A stretch of DNA of 64,000 bases, from positions 1,426,001 through 1,490,000 of the forward strand of contig CP134226.1 in NCBI GenBank assembly GCA_031655335.1. The letters run 5' to 3'. The DNA comes from Thalassospiraceae bacterium LMO-SO8. Lineage in GTDB: Bacteria > Pseudomonadota > Alphaproteobacteria > Rhodospirillales > Casp-alpha2. Below are positions 24,723-35,107 of this stretch, piece after piece; position 1 is the stretch's first letter; each line of letters opens with the position of its first letter. The translations under genes and the position numbers were made by a program. Under the pieces are notes generated by a model, which saw only the letters and a program-made list of their open reading frames with translations, had not been told where the DNA came from and ran no database searches.

Positions 24723-27242
24723 CTAGAGTTCCCGGGCCACTTCCTCGGTTTCGAAGCATTCGATGACGTCGCCGACCTGGATGTCCTGGTAATTGGCGAG
24801 CGCCATGCCGCATTCCGTGCCCGACTGGACTTCCTTGGCGTCGTCCTTGAACCGCTTCAGCTGGCTCAGGTCGCCCTCGTGAATCACCGTGTCGTCGCGC
24901 AGCAGGCGGACCTTGGCGCCGCGCTTGACGGTGCCTTCGGTGATCATGCAGCCGGCGACCTTGCCGACCTTGGACACGTTGAAGACTTCGCGCACTTCGG
25001 CGTAGCCCAGGAAGTTTTCGCGGATGGTCGGCGCCAGCAGGCCCGACAGCAGGGCCTTGATGTCGTCGGTCAGGTTGTAGATCACCGAATAGTACCGGAT
25101 ATCCAGACCGTCGCGTTTGGCCAGGTCGCGCGCCTGCGGGTTGGCGCGCACGTTGAAGCCGACGATCACCGCGTTGGAGGCGCGGGCCAGCGTCACGTCG
25201 CTTTCGTTGATGCCGCCGACGCCGGAATGCAGAACCTGCACCCGGACCTCGTCGGTCGACAGCTTCTCCAGGGCGCCCACGATGGCCTCGGCCGAACCGT
25301 GCACGTCCGCCTTGATGACCAGCGGCACGGTCTGGGCTTCGCCTTCCTGGATCCGTTCGAACATCTGTTCGAGGGTGCCGCGGCCGCCGGCGGCGGCCTG
25401 CTTGTTGCGTTCCTGGCGCTGGCGGAATTCCGTGACCTCGCGGGCGCGGGATTCGGAATCGACGACGACGAAGTCATCGCCCGCCTGCGGCGTGCCGTTG
25501 AGACCCAGAATCTCGACCGGCACGGAAGGCCCGGCTTCGTCGAGCTGTTCGCCGTGGGCGTCGGACATGGCGCGCACCCGGCCCCATTCGGAGCCGGCGA
25601 TGAAGATTTCACCGACGCGCAGCGTGCCGCGCTGGATCAGCACCGTGGCGACCGAGCCCTTGCCCTGTTCCATGCGGGCCTCGACGATGACGCCTTCGGC
25701 GGCATGGTTCGGGTTGGCCTTGAGGTCGAGCAGTTCGGCCTGCAGGACGATCGCCTCCTCCAGCTTGTCCAGGTTGGTCTTCTTCAGGGCCGAGACCTCG
25801 ATGGACAGCACGTCGCCGCCCATTTCCTCGACCTGAACGTTGTGCTGCAGCAGTTCCGTGCGCACCCGGCTGGGGTCGGCGCCCGGCACGTCGATCTTGT
25901 TGATGGCGACGATGATCGGCACGCCCGCGGCCTTCGCGTGGTGGATGGCCTCGATGGTCTGCGGCATGACGCCGTCGTCGGCGGCGACGCACAGCACCAC
26001 GATGTCCGTGACCTGGGCGCCGCGCGCGCGCATTTCGGTGAACGCGGCGTGGCCCGGGGTGTCGATGAACGAGATCTTCGCCCCCGACGGCGTCGTCACC
26101 TGATAGGCGCCGATGTGCTGCGTGATGCCGCCGGCTTCGCCGCCGGCCACGTCGGTCGCGCGCAGCGCGTCGAGCAGCGACGTCTTGCCGTGATCGACAT
26201 GGCCCATCACGGTGACCACGGGTGCGCGGGACGTCAGATCCTTGGGATCGTCCTGGTCGCGGCGCAGGCCCTGTTCCACGTCGGACTCGGACACGCGGCG
26301 GATGCGGTGACCGAATTCCTCGACCACCAGTTCCGCCGTGTCGGCGTCGATCGTCTGGGTGATGGTGGCCATGACGCCCATCTTCATGAGCGACTTGACC
26401 ACGTCGGCACCCCGTTCGGCCATGCGGTTGGCCAGTTCCTGAACGGTAATGGCTTCGGGAACAACGACTTCTCGCACGACCTTGGCACCTTCCTGCAGCA
26501 GCTCACGCTGCTTTTGTTTTTCACGTTCGCGCGCGCGCCGGACCGAGGCGATGGAGCGCTGGCGCTCTTCCTCGCCCTCAAGCGCGTCGGAGATCGTCAG
26601 TTTGCCGCGGCGGCGTTCGTTGTAGCCCCGCGTGGGCGCGGCGCGGCGGACTTCGGCCGGGCCCTTCTTGCCGCGGCTCTTGCCGCGGGGGCCGTCGTCG
26701 TCGTCCTCTTGGCGGGCCGCCGCCGGGCGCGGCCGGGCGGGACGCCCATCCTCGCCGGGGATCGGTGCCGGCGCCACATCGGCCGGCGCGGGGGCCGGCG
26801 CCGGGGCGTCGGGCTCGTCGGCCACGGCCGCGGCGTCTTCGGCCGGTTCCGGTTCCGGTTCGGCGCGCACGACCGGCGTCGGGCCGAGCGGCCGGGACGG
26901 CGCGGCTTCGGGGGCCTCGTCCTTGGTCTGCTGCGCGGTCTCCAGCGCCTTCTGGCGGGCCTGGAGTTCCTGATCGGTGAGATCGCGGGTCGACGTGTCG
27001 CCGTCGTCATCGCGCGGGGCGTCGCCGGCGCCCGCCGGGCGCGCGTCGTCCTTGGCCGGCGTGATGGTGCGGCTCTTCTTGACCTCGACGGTGACCATCT
27101 TGGACCGCCCGTGGGAGAAGTTCTGGCGCGTCTGGCGCTTTTCCACGGTCTTGTTCAGCGTCAGCTTTCCGCCGCCGCCGCCCAGGCCCAGCTTGCCGCT
27201 GCCGCCCTTGTCCGCCTTGTCTTTTTCAGTCGTCTCAGCCAT
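24723..27242 (-). CDS. infB: Translation initiation factor IF-2
   Basis: The 839-residue GTPase delivers initiator tRNA to the 30S subunit. The first 270 residues are a low-complexity, Ala/Pro/Asp/Lys-rich extension, as usual in alphaproteobacterial IF-2. The G domain starts near residue 345 with GHVDHGKTS, followed by DTPGHAAF and NKIDVPGA. Domains II-IV complete the protein to the C-terminal EVAREL. The ATG at 27242 has GGAAGG upstream; the TTG one codon earlier is less likely. Confidence 0.98.
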   Translation of the reverse strand: MAETTEKDKADKGGSGKLGLGGGGGKLTLNKTVEKRQTRQNFSHGRSKMVTVEVKKSRTITPAKDDARPAGAGDAPRDDDGDTSTRDLTDQELQARQKALETAQQTKDEAPEAAPSRPLGPTPVVRAEPEPEPAEDAAAVADEPDAPAPAPAPADVAPAPIPGEDGRPARPRPAAARQEDDDDGPRGKSRGKKGPAEVRRAAPTRGYNERRRGKLTISDALEGEEERQRSIASVRRAREREKQKQRELLQEGAKVVREVVVPEAITVQELANRMAERGADVVKSLMKMGVMATITQTIDADTAELVVEEFGHRIRRVSESDVEQGLRRDQDDPKDLTSRAPVVTVMGHVDHGKTSLLDALRATDVAGGEAGGITQHIGAYQVTTPSGAKISFIDTPGHAAFTEMRARGAQVTDIVVLCVAADDGVMPQTIEAIHHAKAAGVPIIVAINKIDVPGADPSRVRTELLQHNVQVEEMGGDVLSIEVSALKKTNLDKLEEAIVLQAELLDLKANPNHAAEGVIVEARMEQGKGSVATVLIQRGTLRVGEIFIAGSEWGRVRAMSDAHGEQLDEAGPSVPVEILGLNGTPQAGDDFVVVDSESRAREVTEFRQRQERNKQAAAGGRGTLEQMFERIQEGEAQTVPLVIKADVHGSAEAIVGALEKLSTDEVRVQVLHSGVGGINESDVTLARASNAVIVGFNVRANPQARDLAKRDGLDIRYYSVIYNLTDDIKALLSGLLAPTIRENFLGYAEVREVFNVSKVGKVAGCMITEGTVKRGAKVRLLRDDTVIHEGDLSQLKRFKDDAKEVQSGTECGMALANYQDIQVGDVIECFETEEVAREL

Positions 27243-27302
27243 CAATACCTTCCGATCGGCACGGTCCGGAGCTCCGGATTTTCGGGCTCCAGTGAACCCG
27301 GC

Positions 27303-27959
27303 CTATTCCTGCGAGGGAGAAGTCTTTCCGGCCGGGGCGCCCTCGCGAAACCCCAAAAGCCGGTTTTGTTCGAAGACCAGGCGATCCGCCAAGCCACCGG
27401 GCGCGACCGCCGCGTGGACCACATGGTCCCGGCCCAGCGCGCGGCCCAGTTCGGCTGCGTCCAGGACCGTGAATTGCGTCAGTCCCGGCGCCAGGGCCCG
27501 CAGCTTGGACTTGCCGTCCTCGCTGCCGTCCCGGGCCGCAACCAACAGACCGCGTTTGGCTGTCCTCAGCCAGGCGTCGGTCTTTTCAAACCCGGCGACA
27601 ACCCGGCCCGCCCGGCGCGCCAGACCCAGCGCATCCATGCAGCGGCGGACCATCTGCGCCTCGATATCGTCCGCCAACCGGGGCGGAACGGTGACCTTGC
27701 GCTTGGCCGCCTTGGCGAAATGGTTTTTTTCGCTGGCTGTATTTACCACATCGCGGCGGGCACTCAACCATATTCCCCGCCCGGGCAGGTTGCCGGCCAG
27801 GTCGGGAACGACGCAGTCGTCGGGGCCGACGACGAAACGGATGAGTTCCGCGACAGGCTTTTTTTCCCCGGTGACGGCACAGCGGCGGACGGGCCCGCCG
27901 TCCTCATCGGACGCCGGGACCATGTCGTCTTCCGCGTGGGTCTGTAGTCCGCGGGTCAT
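27303..27959 (-). CDS. YlxR-domain RNA-binding protein fused to an L7Ae-like domain
   Basis: The 218-residue protein joins a YlxR/DUF448 domain (about 25-100: RRCAVTGEKKPVAELIRFV, then LPGRGIWL) to a C-terminal L7Ae/YlxQ-like half (ALGLARRAGRVVAGFEK, RGLLVAARD). In Firmicutes YlxR and YlxQ are separate neighbours between nusA and infB; here they form one alphaproteobacterial-type fusion. The start ATG at 27959 has GGAGACAGG upstream. It is likely to bind RNA in ribosome assembly or termination control. Confidence 0.9.
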   Translation of the reverse strand: MTRGLQTHAEDDMVPASDEDGGPVRRCAVTGEKKPVAELIRFVVGPDDCVVPDLAGNLPGRGIWLSARRDVVNTASEKNHFAKAAKRKVTVPPRLADDIEAQMVRRCMDALGLARRAGRVVAGFEKTDAWLRTAKRGLLVAARDGSEDGKSKLRALAPGLTQFTVLDAAELGRALGRDHVVHAAVAPGGLADRLVFEQNRLLGFREGAPAGKTSPSQE

Positions 27960-28014
27960 GCCTGTCTCCGGTTCTAGCTCATCGTGCCGTCTCGCCGTGC
28001 GCCACAACGGGCCC

Positions 28015-29616
28015 CTAGGACGCCTGCGGCGCGTCGCCGCCGTCTTCGCCGGCCGCCGCATCCGCCTCGCCGTCACCGGCCGCTGCCTCTTCGTCGGCGA
28101 ACCAATGGGCGCGGGCGGCCATGATGATCTGATTGGCGGCGTCGAGCGTCATCGTGCCCTGGGGGGCGATTTCCAGAAGCTCGTCACCGGCCAGATCGCC
28201 CAGATCGTCGCGGCTTTTCACGCCGGCCTCGCCGAGCGCCACCATCAATTCGTTGGTGATGCCCTCGATTTCGATCAGGTCGTCCTCGACGCCCAGTTCG
28301 CGGCGCCGGGCGTCGAACTCGGCGTCGCGGGTTTCCAGGTAGGTCTGGGCGCGGGCCTGCAACTCGCGGGCCACGTCCTCGTCGAAGCCTTCGATGTCGG
28401 TCAGGTCCTCGATCTGCACGAAGGCCACTTCCTCGACCTTGGAAAAGCCTTCGGTGACCAGCAGGTGGGCGATCACGTCGTCGACGTCGAGGGCTTCCAC
28501 GAACAGGGCGGAACGGGCGCGGAATTCCTCGTTGCGGCGCTCCGATTCCTCGGCTTCGGTGAAGATGTCGATGTCCCAGCCGGACAGCTGCGAGGCCAGG
28601 CGCACGTTCTGGCCGCGCCGGCCGATGGCCAGCGACAGCTGATCGTCGGGCACCACGACCTCGATGCGGTGGGCGTCCTGGTCCATGACGACCTTGGACA
28701 CTTCCGCCGGGGCCAGGGCGTTGACGATGAACGCCGCCTCGTCCGGGGACCACTGGATGATGTCGATCTTTTCACCCTGCAATTCGCCGACCACGGCCTG
28801 CACGCGCGAGCCGCGCATGCCGATGCAGGGGCCGACGGGATCGATGGACGAGTCGTGCGACTGCACGGCGATCTTGGCGCGCGAACCCGGATCGCGGGCC
28901 ACGGACTTGATTTCGATGATGCCGTCGTAGATTTCCGGCACTTCCTGCTTGAACAGGGCCGCCATGAACTGCGGATGCGTGCGCGACAGGAAGATCTGCG
29001 GACCGCGGGTTTCCTCGCGCACGTCCATGATGTAGGCGCGCACCCGGTCGCCGTTGGAGAAATGCTCGCGCGGGATCGATTCATCCCGGCGCAACAATGC
29101 CTCGGCGCGGCCCAGGTCGACGATCACGTTGCCGTATTCGATGCGCTTGACCAGGCCGTTCACGACCTCGCCGATGCGGTCCTGGTATTCCTCATACTGG
29201 CGCTTGCGCTCGGCCTCGCGCACTTTCTGGACGATGACCTGCTTGGCGGTCTGGGCCGCGATGCGCCCGAAGTCGATGGGCGGCAGGGGATCGACCAGGA
29301 ATTCCCCGACCACCGCGTCGGCCTTGCGCTGCTTGGCCTGTTCCAGGGTCAGCTGGGTGATTTCGTTCTCGACGGCGGCGGCATCTTCGACGACTTCGAG
29401 ATAGCGGGCCAGCGTGATCGCGCCCGAGGTGCGGTCGATGACCGCGCGGATGTCGTGTTCATGCCCGTATTTGGAGCGCCCGGCCTTCTGGATCGCCTGT
29501 TCCATGGCTTCCAGGACCTCGTCCCGCTCGATGCCCTTGTCGCGGGCGGCCTGATCGGCGGCGGCCAGCAGTTCCGGGCGGGCGTGGACGGCTTCGTTTT
29601 GCATGACGTCGCTCAT
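28015..29616 (-). CDS. nusA: Transcription termination/antitermination factor NusA
   Basis: The 533-residue protein binds RNA polymerase and modulates pausing, termination and antitermination. It has the N-terminal domain (residues 1-130), an S1 domain with [18 protein letters not shown], and two KH domains ([37 protein letters not shown]). The C-terminus carries acidic repeats of the alphaproteobacterial type. It lies between rimP and the YlxR gene. The start is supported by AGGA about 9 nt upstream. Confidence 0.98.
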   Translation of the reverse strand: MSDVMQNEAVHARPELLAAADQAARDKGIERDEVLEAMEQAIQKAGRSKYGHEHDIRAVIDRTSGAITLARYLEVVEDAAAVENEITQLTLEQAKQRKADAVVGEFLVDPLPPIDFGRIAAQTAKQVIVQKVREAERKRQYEEYQDRIGEVVNGLVKRIEYGNVIVDLGRAEALLRRDESIPREHFSNGDRVRAYIMDVREETRGPQIFLSRTHPQFMAALFKQEVPEIYDGIIEIKSVARDPGSRAKIAVQSHDSSIDPVGPCIGMRGSRVQAVVGELQGEKIDIIQWSPDEAAFIVNALAPAEVSKVVMDQDAHRIEVVVPDDQLSLAIGRRGQNVRLASQLSGWDIDIFTEAEESERRNEEFRARSALFVEALDVDDVIAHLLVTEGFSKVEEVAFVQIEDLTDIEGFDEDVARELQARAQTYLETRDAEFDARRRELGVEDDLIEIEGITNELMVALGEAGVKSRDDLGDLAGDELLEIAPQGTMTLDAANQIIMAARAHWFADEEAAAGDGEADAAAGEDGGDAPQAS

Positions 29617-29666
29617 TTCCGATGTTCCTTCAAACTCACAAAAAAGTCGGTTTCCGTAGGGGCGGC

Positions 29667-30155
29667 CTATTCGTCCGCCTGCTGATGCGCCGCGATCAAT
29701 TCGTCGGTCATCAGCAGCTTTGATTTCTGAATGTCGGCGAAGGGCAGGCGGACCTCGCCTTCCGTCACGTCCATCACCACGTCCGTGCCGTCGACGCCGA
29801 GCAGGCGGCCGGAAAACCGGCGCCGCCCCGCGACGGGGACGTCCATTTCGACGCGCGCGTCGAACCCGGCATAGCGCGCGAAATCGGCCAGCTTGACCAG
29901 CGGCCGGTCGATCCCGGGCGACGAGACCTCAAGCACATAGGCGTCGTCGATCGGGTCTTCCACGTCCAACAACGCCGACACGGTGCGCGAGATGACCGCG
30001 CAATGATCGACGTTCATGGCCGATCCGTCCTTGGGCTCGGCCATGACTTGCAGCTTCTTGTTGCGCTGGCCGGACACCAGGACGCGGACAAGCTCGAAGC
30101 CCAAATCCTCGATGGCCGGGCGGATGATCTCGGCGATGCGCTGTTCCAAGGTCAC
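29667..30155 (-). CDS. rimP: Ribosome maturation factor RimP
   Basis: The 162-residue protein is needed for 30S assembly. It starts VTLEQRIAEIIRPAIEDLGF from a GTG, and contains GFELVRVLVSGQRNKKLQVM, the YVLEVSSPGIDRPL motif and the SH3-like C-terminal domain. The GTG is chosen from family alignment and an AGGAA upstream. An ATG at 30278 is in frame and would add 41 residues through the terminator hairpin at 30212-30243; this may be a leader coding region (see findings). Confidence 0.94.
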   Translation of the reverse strand: MTLEQRIAEIIRPAIEDLGFELVRVLVSGQRNKKLQVMAEPKDGSAMNVDHCAVISRTVSALLDVEDPIDDAYVLEVSSPGIDRPLVKLADFARYAGFDARVEMDVPVAGRRRFSGRLLGVDGTDVVMDVTEGEVRLPFADIQKSKLLMTDELIAAHQQADE

Positions 30156-30211
30156 GTGGTCGGGGTTCCTGTCTTCCGCGGCCCGGTCGGCGGCCGCGAA
30201 GCATCTGGTAC

Positions 30212-30243
30212 AAAAAACACAAAAGGCGGGCCACCGGCCCGCC
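30212..30243 (-). terminator. Intrinsic terminator in the leader of rimP-nusA-infB
   Basis: A perfect 8-bp stem GGCGGGCC / GGCCCGCC with a 3-nt loop (30225-30243) is followed on the minus strand by TTTTGTGTTTTTT. It lies downstream of a predicted promoter (30304-30332) and 57 nt upstream of the rimP GTG, so it sits inside the leader of the nusA operon. It may act as an attenuator or end trmB transcription. Confidence 0.85.
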
Positions 30244-30303
30244 CCATCAATTCCGTTATCGGACTTAACGAAGCGCATTTCCTTAAACGCGAAATGCGGG
30301 GCC

Positions 30304-30332
30304 TATATAGTCCCAAATCGTCCGCAAGACAA
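30304..30332 (-). promoter_or_regulatory. Promoter of the rimP-nusA-infB operon
   Basis: On the minus strand -35 TTGTCT (30327-30332) and -10 TATATA (30304-30309) are separated by exactly 17 nt. Each matches consensus at four of six bases. Predicted start is near 30297, giving a leader of about 140 nt that contains the intrinsic terminator. The promoter lies 24 nt beyond the trmB stop codon. Confidence 0.6.
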
Positions 30333-30355
30333 GCCTCGCCGTGATTTTCCGCGCC

Positions 30356-31042
30356 CTACCCGCCCCGGCGGCGGAACTCCAGATAGACCCGGTGCGGGCC
30401 GGCCAGGCCCTTTTCCTCGTAGCGGGTGGGGTATCCGTCGGCCCAGCGCGTGCGCCAATCGGCCGCCGTCCTGGCCGTCCACTCGAATTCCGGATGGTTG
30501 GCCGCGAGGCCCAAGGCCCAACGGGCATGGCCCATGTGGTCGGTCGCGAAGCGGAACAGACCGCCGGGGGCCAGGATGCGGGCCAGTTGATCCAGGGTGT
30601 CGCGCTGCACGAAACGGCGGTTCCAGTGGCGTTTCTTGGGCCAGGGGTCGGAGTACAGCAGATAGACGCGGCCGATCGACCCCGGCGCCAGGCGCGGCAG
30701 CAGCCGGCGCGCGTCGTCGTCGTGCAGGCGGATATTGTCCAGCGACCGTTCCGTGATCTGGGCAAGAAGGGTCGCCACGCCGTTGACGAACGGCTCGCAG
30801 CCGATGAAGCCGATATCGGGATGGGCCTGGGCCTGATCGGCCAGGTGTTCGCCGGCGCCGAAGCCGATTTCCATCCAGTAGGCGGACATCCGCCCGTCGA
30901 ACAGATCGGCGGGGTCGAGCGGCCCGTCGCCCGCCGGCACGCGCAGGGCCGGCAGCAGGTCTTCGACCAAGGCGCGGCGGCCGGGGCGGAGCTTCTTGCC
31001 CCGCCGCCGGCCGTAGAACCGCGGTGGTTCGTCAGGATCCAT
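30356..31042 (-). CDS. trmB: tRNA (guanine-N7-)-methyltransferase
   Basis: The 228-residue enzyme methylates guanosine 46 of tRNA. SAM-binding motif: MEIGFGAGEHLA. TrmB signature: LLYSDPWPKKRHWNRR, with the catalytic aspartate. The N-terminus (RRRGKKLRPGRRALVEDLLP) is typical of the family. The ATG at 31042 lies 29 nt after metK. A longer reading into metK is a frame artefact. Confidence 0.95.
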   Translation of the reverse strand: MDPDEPPRFYGRRRGKKLRPGRRALVEDLLPALRVPAGDGPLDPADLFDGRMSAYWMEIGFGAGEHLADQAQAHPDIGFIGCEPFVNGVATLLAQITERSLDNIRLHDDDARRLLPRLAPGSIGRVYLLYSDPWPKKRHWNRRFVQRDTLDQLARILAPGGLFRFATDHMGHARWALGLAANHPEFEWTARTAADWRTRWADGYPTRYEEKGLAGPHRVYLEFRRRGG

Positions 31043-31071
31043 TCCCGTCGCCCCGAAAGGCCGCGCCGGAC

Positions 31072-32280
31072 TTAGGCCCCGAAAGCAGCCTTCAGGCCGT
31101 CGACCAGATCGGTCTTTTCCCAGGAAAAGCCGCCGTCGGCATCGGGCTTGCGGCCGAAATGGCCGTAGGCCGAGGTGCGGGCGTAGATCGGCTTGTTCAG
31201 TTCCAAGTGCTCGCGGATGCCGCGCGGGCTGAGGTTGACCATTTCCTGCAACTTGGCGGAAATCTGTTCCTCGGCGACGCGGCCGGTGCCCTGGGTATCG
31301 ACATAGACCGACAGCGGCTTGGACACGCCGATGGCGTAGGCCAGCTGAATCACGCATTTGTCGGCAAGGCCGGCGGCCACCACGTTCTTCGCGAGGTAGC
31401 GGGCACCGTAGGCGGCCGAGCGGTCGACCTTCGTCGGATCCTTGCCGGAAAAGGCGCCGCCGCCGTGCGGTGCCGCCCCGCCGTAGGTGTCGACGATGAT
31501 CTTGCGCCCCGTGAGGCCGACGTCGCCGTCGGGCCCGCCGATGACGAAACGGCCCGTCGGGTTGACGTACAGTTCCTCGTCGTCACACATCCAGCCCTCG
31601 GGCAGGACGCTTTCCACGAAGGGGCGGACCATTTCGCGGACCTCGTCCGTGGACAGGTTGTCCGTGTGCTGGGTCGAGACGACGACCGAGGTCGCGCGCA
31701 CGGGCTTGCCGTTCTCGTACTGCAAGGTGACCTGGCTTTTGGAATCGGGCAGCAGCCCCGGCGTCTTGCCGGCATGGCGCGCGTCGGCCATTTTCTTCAG
31801 GATCTGGTGCGAGAAGTGGATGGGCGCCGGCATCAGTTCCTCGGTTTCCGTGCAGGCGAAGCCGAACATGATGCCCTGGTCGCCCGCACCCTCGTCCTTG
31901 TTGCCGGCGGAATCGACGCCCTGGGCGATGTCGGCGGACTGGCCGTGCAGATAGACCTGAACCTTCGCGGTCTCCCAATGGAAGCCTTCCTGTTCGTAGC
32001 CGATGTCCTTCACGCAATCGCGCGCGATCTTTTCGATCAGCGCCGCGTCGGCGTCGCCGTTGTCGTCGAACAGCGGGCCGCGCCCGTCGTCGCCGCAGCG
32101 GCCTTCGCCGCCGACGATGATGCGGTTGGTGGTGGTGAAGGTTTCGCAGCCGAGGCGGCAGTTCAGGGGATCGCGGCGAATGAATTCGTCGAGCACCGCA
32201 TCGGAAATGCGGTCGGACACCTTGTCCGGGTGGCCTTCGGAAACGGATTCGGACGTGAACAGATAGTTGGATAGAGTCAC
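31072..32280 (-). CDS. metK: S-adenosylmethionine synthetase
   Basis: The 402-residue enzyme makes SAM from methionine and ATP. It starts [20 protein letters not shown] with the ATP-binding histidine, followed by [14 protein letters not shown], the methionine-binding hinge, and [19 protein letters not shown] with catalytic lysines. The start codon is GTG at 32280, with GGAGG 8 nt upstream. It precedes trmB in the same operon. I did not identify a SAM riboswitch in the leader. Confidence 0.97.
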   Translation of the reverse strand: MTLSNYLFTSESVSEGHPDKVSDRISDAVLDEFIRRDPLNCRLGCETFTTTNRIIVGGEGRCGDDGRGPLFDDNGDADAALIEKIARDCVKDIGYEQEGFHWETAKVQVYLHGQSADIAQGVDSAGNKDEGAGDQGIMFGFACTETEELMPAPIHFSHQILKKMADARHAGKTPGLLPDSKSQVTLQYENGKPVRATSVVVSTQHTDNLSTDEVREMVRPFVESVLPEGWMCDDEELYVNPTGRFVIGGPDGDVGLTGRKIIVDTYGGAAPHGGGAFSGKDPTKVDRSAAYGARYLAKNVVAAGLADKCVIQLAYAIGVSKPLSVYVDTQGTGRVAEEQISAKLQEMVNLSPRGIREHLELNKPIYARTSAYGHFGRKPDADGGFSWEKTDLVDGLKAAFGA

Positions 32281-32495
32281 GGGTGTAGCCTCCGGTAACG
32301 TCGTTTACAGATGTAGGACTATGAGGACGAAACGTGCGGGGGCGACGCTCGTCCGCTTAGCGCGTTGTTTTTCGTGGCGGCAAACGGTCCAAATACGCCA
32401 CGCCCGGACCGCGTGTGCCCGGGCCGCCGTTTGTGCCAGCCTTACGGGTCCGCGTCAAGGTGATATTGGCGGAAACCCTAGGCTGCGGAGGGGAA
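32281..32495 (-). promoter_or_regulatory. Gap between lnt and metK: metK leader
   Basis: This 215-nt stretch has no convincing gene. Partial inverted repeats are present (CAAACGG near 32388 and CCGTTTG near 32428). An XRE-type regulator gene often present between lnt and metK in related genomes is absent. I looked for SAM-II and SAH riboswitch-like patterns but could not recognise one; covariance search would be needed. Confidence 0.4.
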
Positions 32496-34130
32496 TTAAC
32501 CCGTTTCGGCCCGGCGTCGGGCCAGATATCCCAGGGCCGCGAACAGGCCGGCCAGGACCAGCGCCAAAGCGTTTCCGACCCGGGAAAACAGGGTTCTGGC
32601 CTCGATCGGCTCGGGCAGGCCGGCGTCGATCGCGCCGGTCTGGCCCAAGCCCAGGGCGGCGACCGTGCGGCCCCAGGGATCGATGACCGCCGAGATGCCC
32701 GTGTTGGCCACGCGGACCAGCGGCAGGCCTTCCTCGACGCTGCGCAGGCGGGCGGCGGCGAGATGCTGATAAGGGCCGGGCGAGACCCCGAACCAGGCGT
32801 CGTTGGTGATGTTCAGCAGCCAGCGCGCGCGGGGTCCCTCGGCGTTTTCGCCGGCGGGCGGCAGCACCGCATGGGGGAAGATCACCTCGTAGCAGATCAG
32901 CGGCGAGAACGGCGGCAGGCCCTTGACCTCGAGCACCCGGGGGCCGGGGCCGGGTGTAAAGTTGCCGCGTCCCTGGGTGATCTTGAGGAAGCCCAGCCAG
33001 TCCTGAAACGGCACGTACTCGCCGAACGGTACCAGGTGGTGCTTGTCATAGGTCAGGGCGACGCGGCCCGACGCCTCGACCACATAAAGGCTGTTGTAGA
33101 CCCGGGGCGGGCCGCCGGGCGCGTCCTCGACGCGCAGGGACCCCGTCATCAGGGCCCCGGCGACGGGGGCGGCATGCGACAACGCGCGCAGCAGCACAGG
33201 TTCACGGCCCAGCACATAGGGCACCGCCGTCTCGGCCCAGATGACATGCGTCGGCTCGGGGGCCGGTTCCCGGCCCTGCGTCACCGCCGGGTCGCCGTTC
33301 AGGCCCTTGGGGTTGAGGCTCAGTTCGATCTGGCGGGTGACGTGGCCCGCGCGCAGGCCCGGCCGCCATTTGTCCGCTTGGGCGATGTTGGGCTGCACCA
33401 GGCGCAAATGGACGCCCGGGGCAAACGCCGTTTCCGCCCCGGCCAGGCGCCACTGACCGCCGCCCCACACGCCCAAAAGGAAGGCCGCCGCGAAAGCGGA
33501 CGCCAGCCAGGGCCGCCGCCCGGCGCCCGCCAGGGTCGCCGGGGCGGCCGCGGCCCAGACCGTGACGAGGCTGAGGCCGAACACGCCGAACATCGACGCC
33601 GGCTGGATCATGGCGTCGGCGAAAGTCCAGACCGTGCCCATGAGGTTCCAGGGAAAGCCCGTGAACAGCCAGCCGCGCAGCCATTCGCCAATGGTCCAGA
33701 CCCCGGCCAGGATCAGCGCGTCGCCGCCGCCGGGGGCTGCCCCCGCGCGGCGCAGGCGGTGCAGAAGGGCCGCGGCCAGGGCCGGAAACAGGCCCAGCAC
33801 GGCCGCGAAGCCAAGCACGGCGACGGGAATCAGCCAGCCGTGGCGGGCGAGATCGATGGTCAGGGAATGGGAGATCCAGAACGTGCCCGCCGCCGCGTGC
33901 CCGGCGCCGAACCACCAGCCGTCGGCCAGCGCGCCGCGCAGGCGCCGGCGCGACGCGACCAGCCAGATCAGGCCGGCGAAGGCCGGCACCAGGAGAAAGA
34001 CGAGATGAAGCGGCGGCAACGCCCCCGCCGCCAACAGGCCGAGCGCCGCCGCGAGGCCCCGCCGCCGCCAGCCCGTCAGGCCCGCGGCAAGATCATGCAG
34101 GCGCCGGACCCCCGTCAGGGCCGCGGTCAT
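32496..34130 (-). CDS. lnt: Apolipoprotein N-acyltransferase
   Basis: The 544-residue inner-membrane enzyme adds the third acyl chain to lipoproteins. The N-terminal half has about six hydrophobic segments. The periplasmic nitrilase-like domain carries the catalytic triad: glutamate in IWAETAVP, lysine in TYDKHHLVPFGEYVPF and cysteine in LICYEVIFP. It overlaps corC by 4 nt. All catalytic residues are present, so it should be active. Confidence 0.96.
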   Translation of the reverse strand: MTAALTGVRRLHDLAAGLTGWRRRGLAAALGLLAAGALPPLHLVFLLVPAFAGLIWLVASRRRLRGALADGWWFGAGHAAAGTFWISHSLTIDLARHGWLIPVAVLGFAAVLGLFPALAAALLHRLRRAGAAPGGGDALILAGVWTIGEWLRGWLFTGFPWNLMGTVWTFADAMIQPASMFGVFGLSLVTVWAAAAPATLAGAGRRPWLASAFAAAFLLGVWGGGQWRLAGAETAFAPGVHLRLVQPNIAQADKWRPGLRAGHVTRQIELSLNPKGLNGDPAVTQGREPAPEPTHVIWAETAVPYVLGREPVLLRALSHAAPVAGALMTGSLRVEDAPGGPPRVYNSLYVVEASGRVALTYDKHHLVPFGEYVPFQDWLGFLKITQGRGNFTPGPGPRVLEVKGLPPFSPLICYEVIFPHAVLPPAGENAEGPRARWLLNITNDAWFGVSPGPYQHLAAARLRSVEEGLPLVRVANTGISAVIDPWGRTVAALGLGQTGAIDAGLPEPIEARTLFSRVGNALALVLAGLFAALGYLARRRAETG

Positions 34131-35074
34131 CCGGCTTTCGCGTTTTTGTCGGCGGCGCTGCGGCGGCGCACCCGCAGGCGGTGCACCCGCCGGGGGTCGG
34201 CCTGGAGAATTTCGAATTCAAAGCCCGAGGGATGGGCGACCAGCTCGCTGCGGATCGGCACGCGGCCGGCCAGCGCGAACACCAGCCCGCCCAGGGTGTC
34301 GATGTATTCCCGTTCCTCGTCCGTGGCGAAGGCGCCGACCTTTTCCTCCAGGGCCTCGATCTCGACCCGGGCGTCGGCGGTGTAGGAACCGTCAGGGTTT
34401 TCCTTGAGCACAGGTTCCGACGTGCGGTCGTGTTCGTCCTCGATCTCGCCGATGATTTCCTCGACCAGGTCCTCGATGGTCACCAGACCGTCGACGCCGC
34501 CGTATTCATCGACCACCAGCGCCATGTGCGAACGCCGGGCGCGCATCTCCAGCAACAGTTCGAGAACCTCCATGGAGGGGGCCACGAACAGGATGCGGCG
34601 CAGGTGTTCGGACAGCTTGAAGTCCTTGTCGTGGCCGTCCCACAGGAACAGGTCCTTGATATGGGCCATGCCGATGACGTCGTCCAAGGTGCCCCGGTAG
34701 ACCGGCAGGCGCGAATGGCCCTGTTCGCCGATGATGCGCACGATCTCGCTGAGCGGCGTATCGACCTCGACCCCGACGATGTCGGCGCGCGGCACCATGA
34801 CGTCCTCGACGGTAAGGCCGCGCAGGTTGAGAATATTGGACAGGAGTGCCCGTTCGTCGTCGCCGATGGGGGCGGCGGGCTCGGCCCGTTCCTCGATGAT
34901 TTCCTCAAGCGCCTCGCGGACGGAGCCGTTCTGTCCACCGCGGAACCGGCGCATCAGGCGCTGCCACAGGGAAGGGCCGCGCGCCTCGGTCGGCGGGGTC
35001 TGGGATTCCTGCGAAGAGGAATGGGGGGCGGCCCCGGTTTCCCGGGGCGGGGGACTCGATGATTGATCGTTCAT
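34127..35074 (-). CDS. corC: CBS-domain protein of the CorC/HlyC (hemolysin-like) family
   Basis: The 315-residue cytoplasmic protein has two CBS domains ([20 protein letters not shown] to IKDLFLWD, then [40 protein letters not shown]) and a C-terminal CorC_HlyC transporter-associated domain. Roles suggested for the family include magnesium/cobalt efflux and envelope functions. There is no membrane domain. It lies in the ybeY-corC-lnt order conserved in proteobacteria. Confidence 0.94.
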   Translation of the reverse strand: MNDQSSSPPPRETGAAPHSSSQESQTPPTEARGPSLWQRLMRRFRGGQNGSVREALEEIIEERAEPAAPIGDDERALLSNILNLRGLTVEDVMVPRADIVGVEVDTPLSEIVRIIGEQGHSRLPVYRGTLDDVIGMAHIKDLFLWDGHDKDFKLSEHLRRILFVAPSMEVLELLLEMRARRSHMALVVDEYGGVDGLVTIEDLVEEIIGEIEDEHDRTSEPVLKENPDGSYTADARVEIEALEEKVGAFATDEEREYIDTLGGLVFALAGRVPIRSELVAHPSGFEFEILQADPRRVHRLRVRRRSAADKNAKAG

Positions 35075-35107
35075 GTCAGCAGGATAGATGCCCTTGCGAA
35101 CGGGCGC

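Noticed and set aside
24654-27947. Very long open frame on the plus strand opposite infB
   Set aside because: It is antisense to infB and its neighbour, rich in residues expected from high-GC mirror frames (H, G, R, D), and has no recognisable motif or ribosome-binding site.
27303-28076. Longer reading of the YlxR fusion gene
   Set aside because: The extra 39 residues overlap the end of nusA and are Arg-rich filler; the ATG at 27959 has a proper ribosome-binding site.
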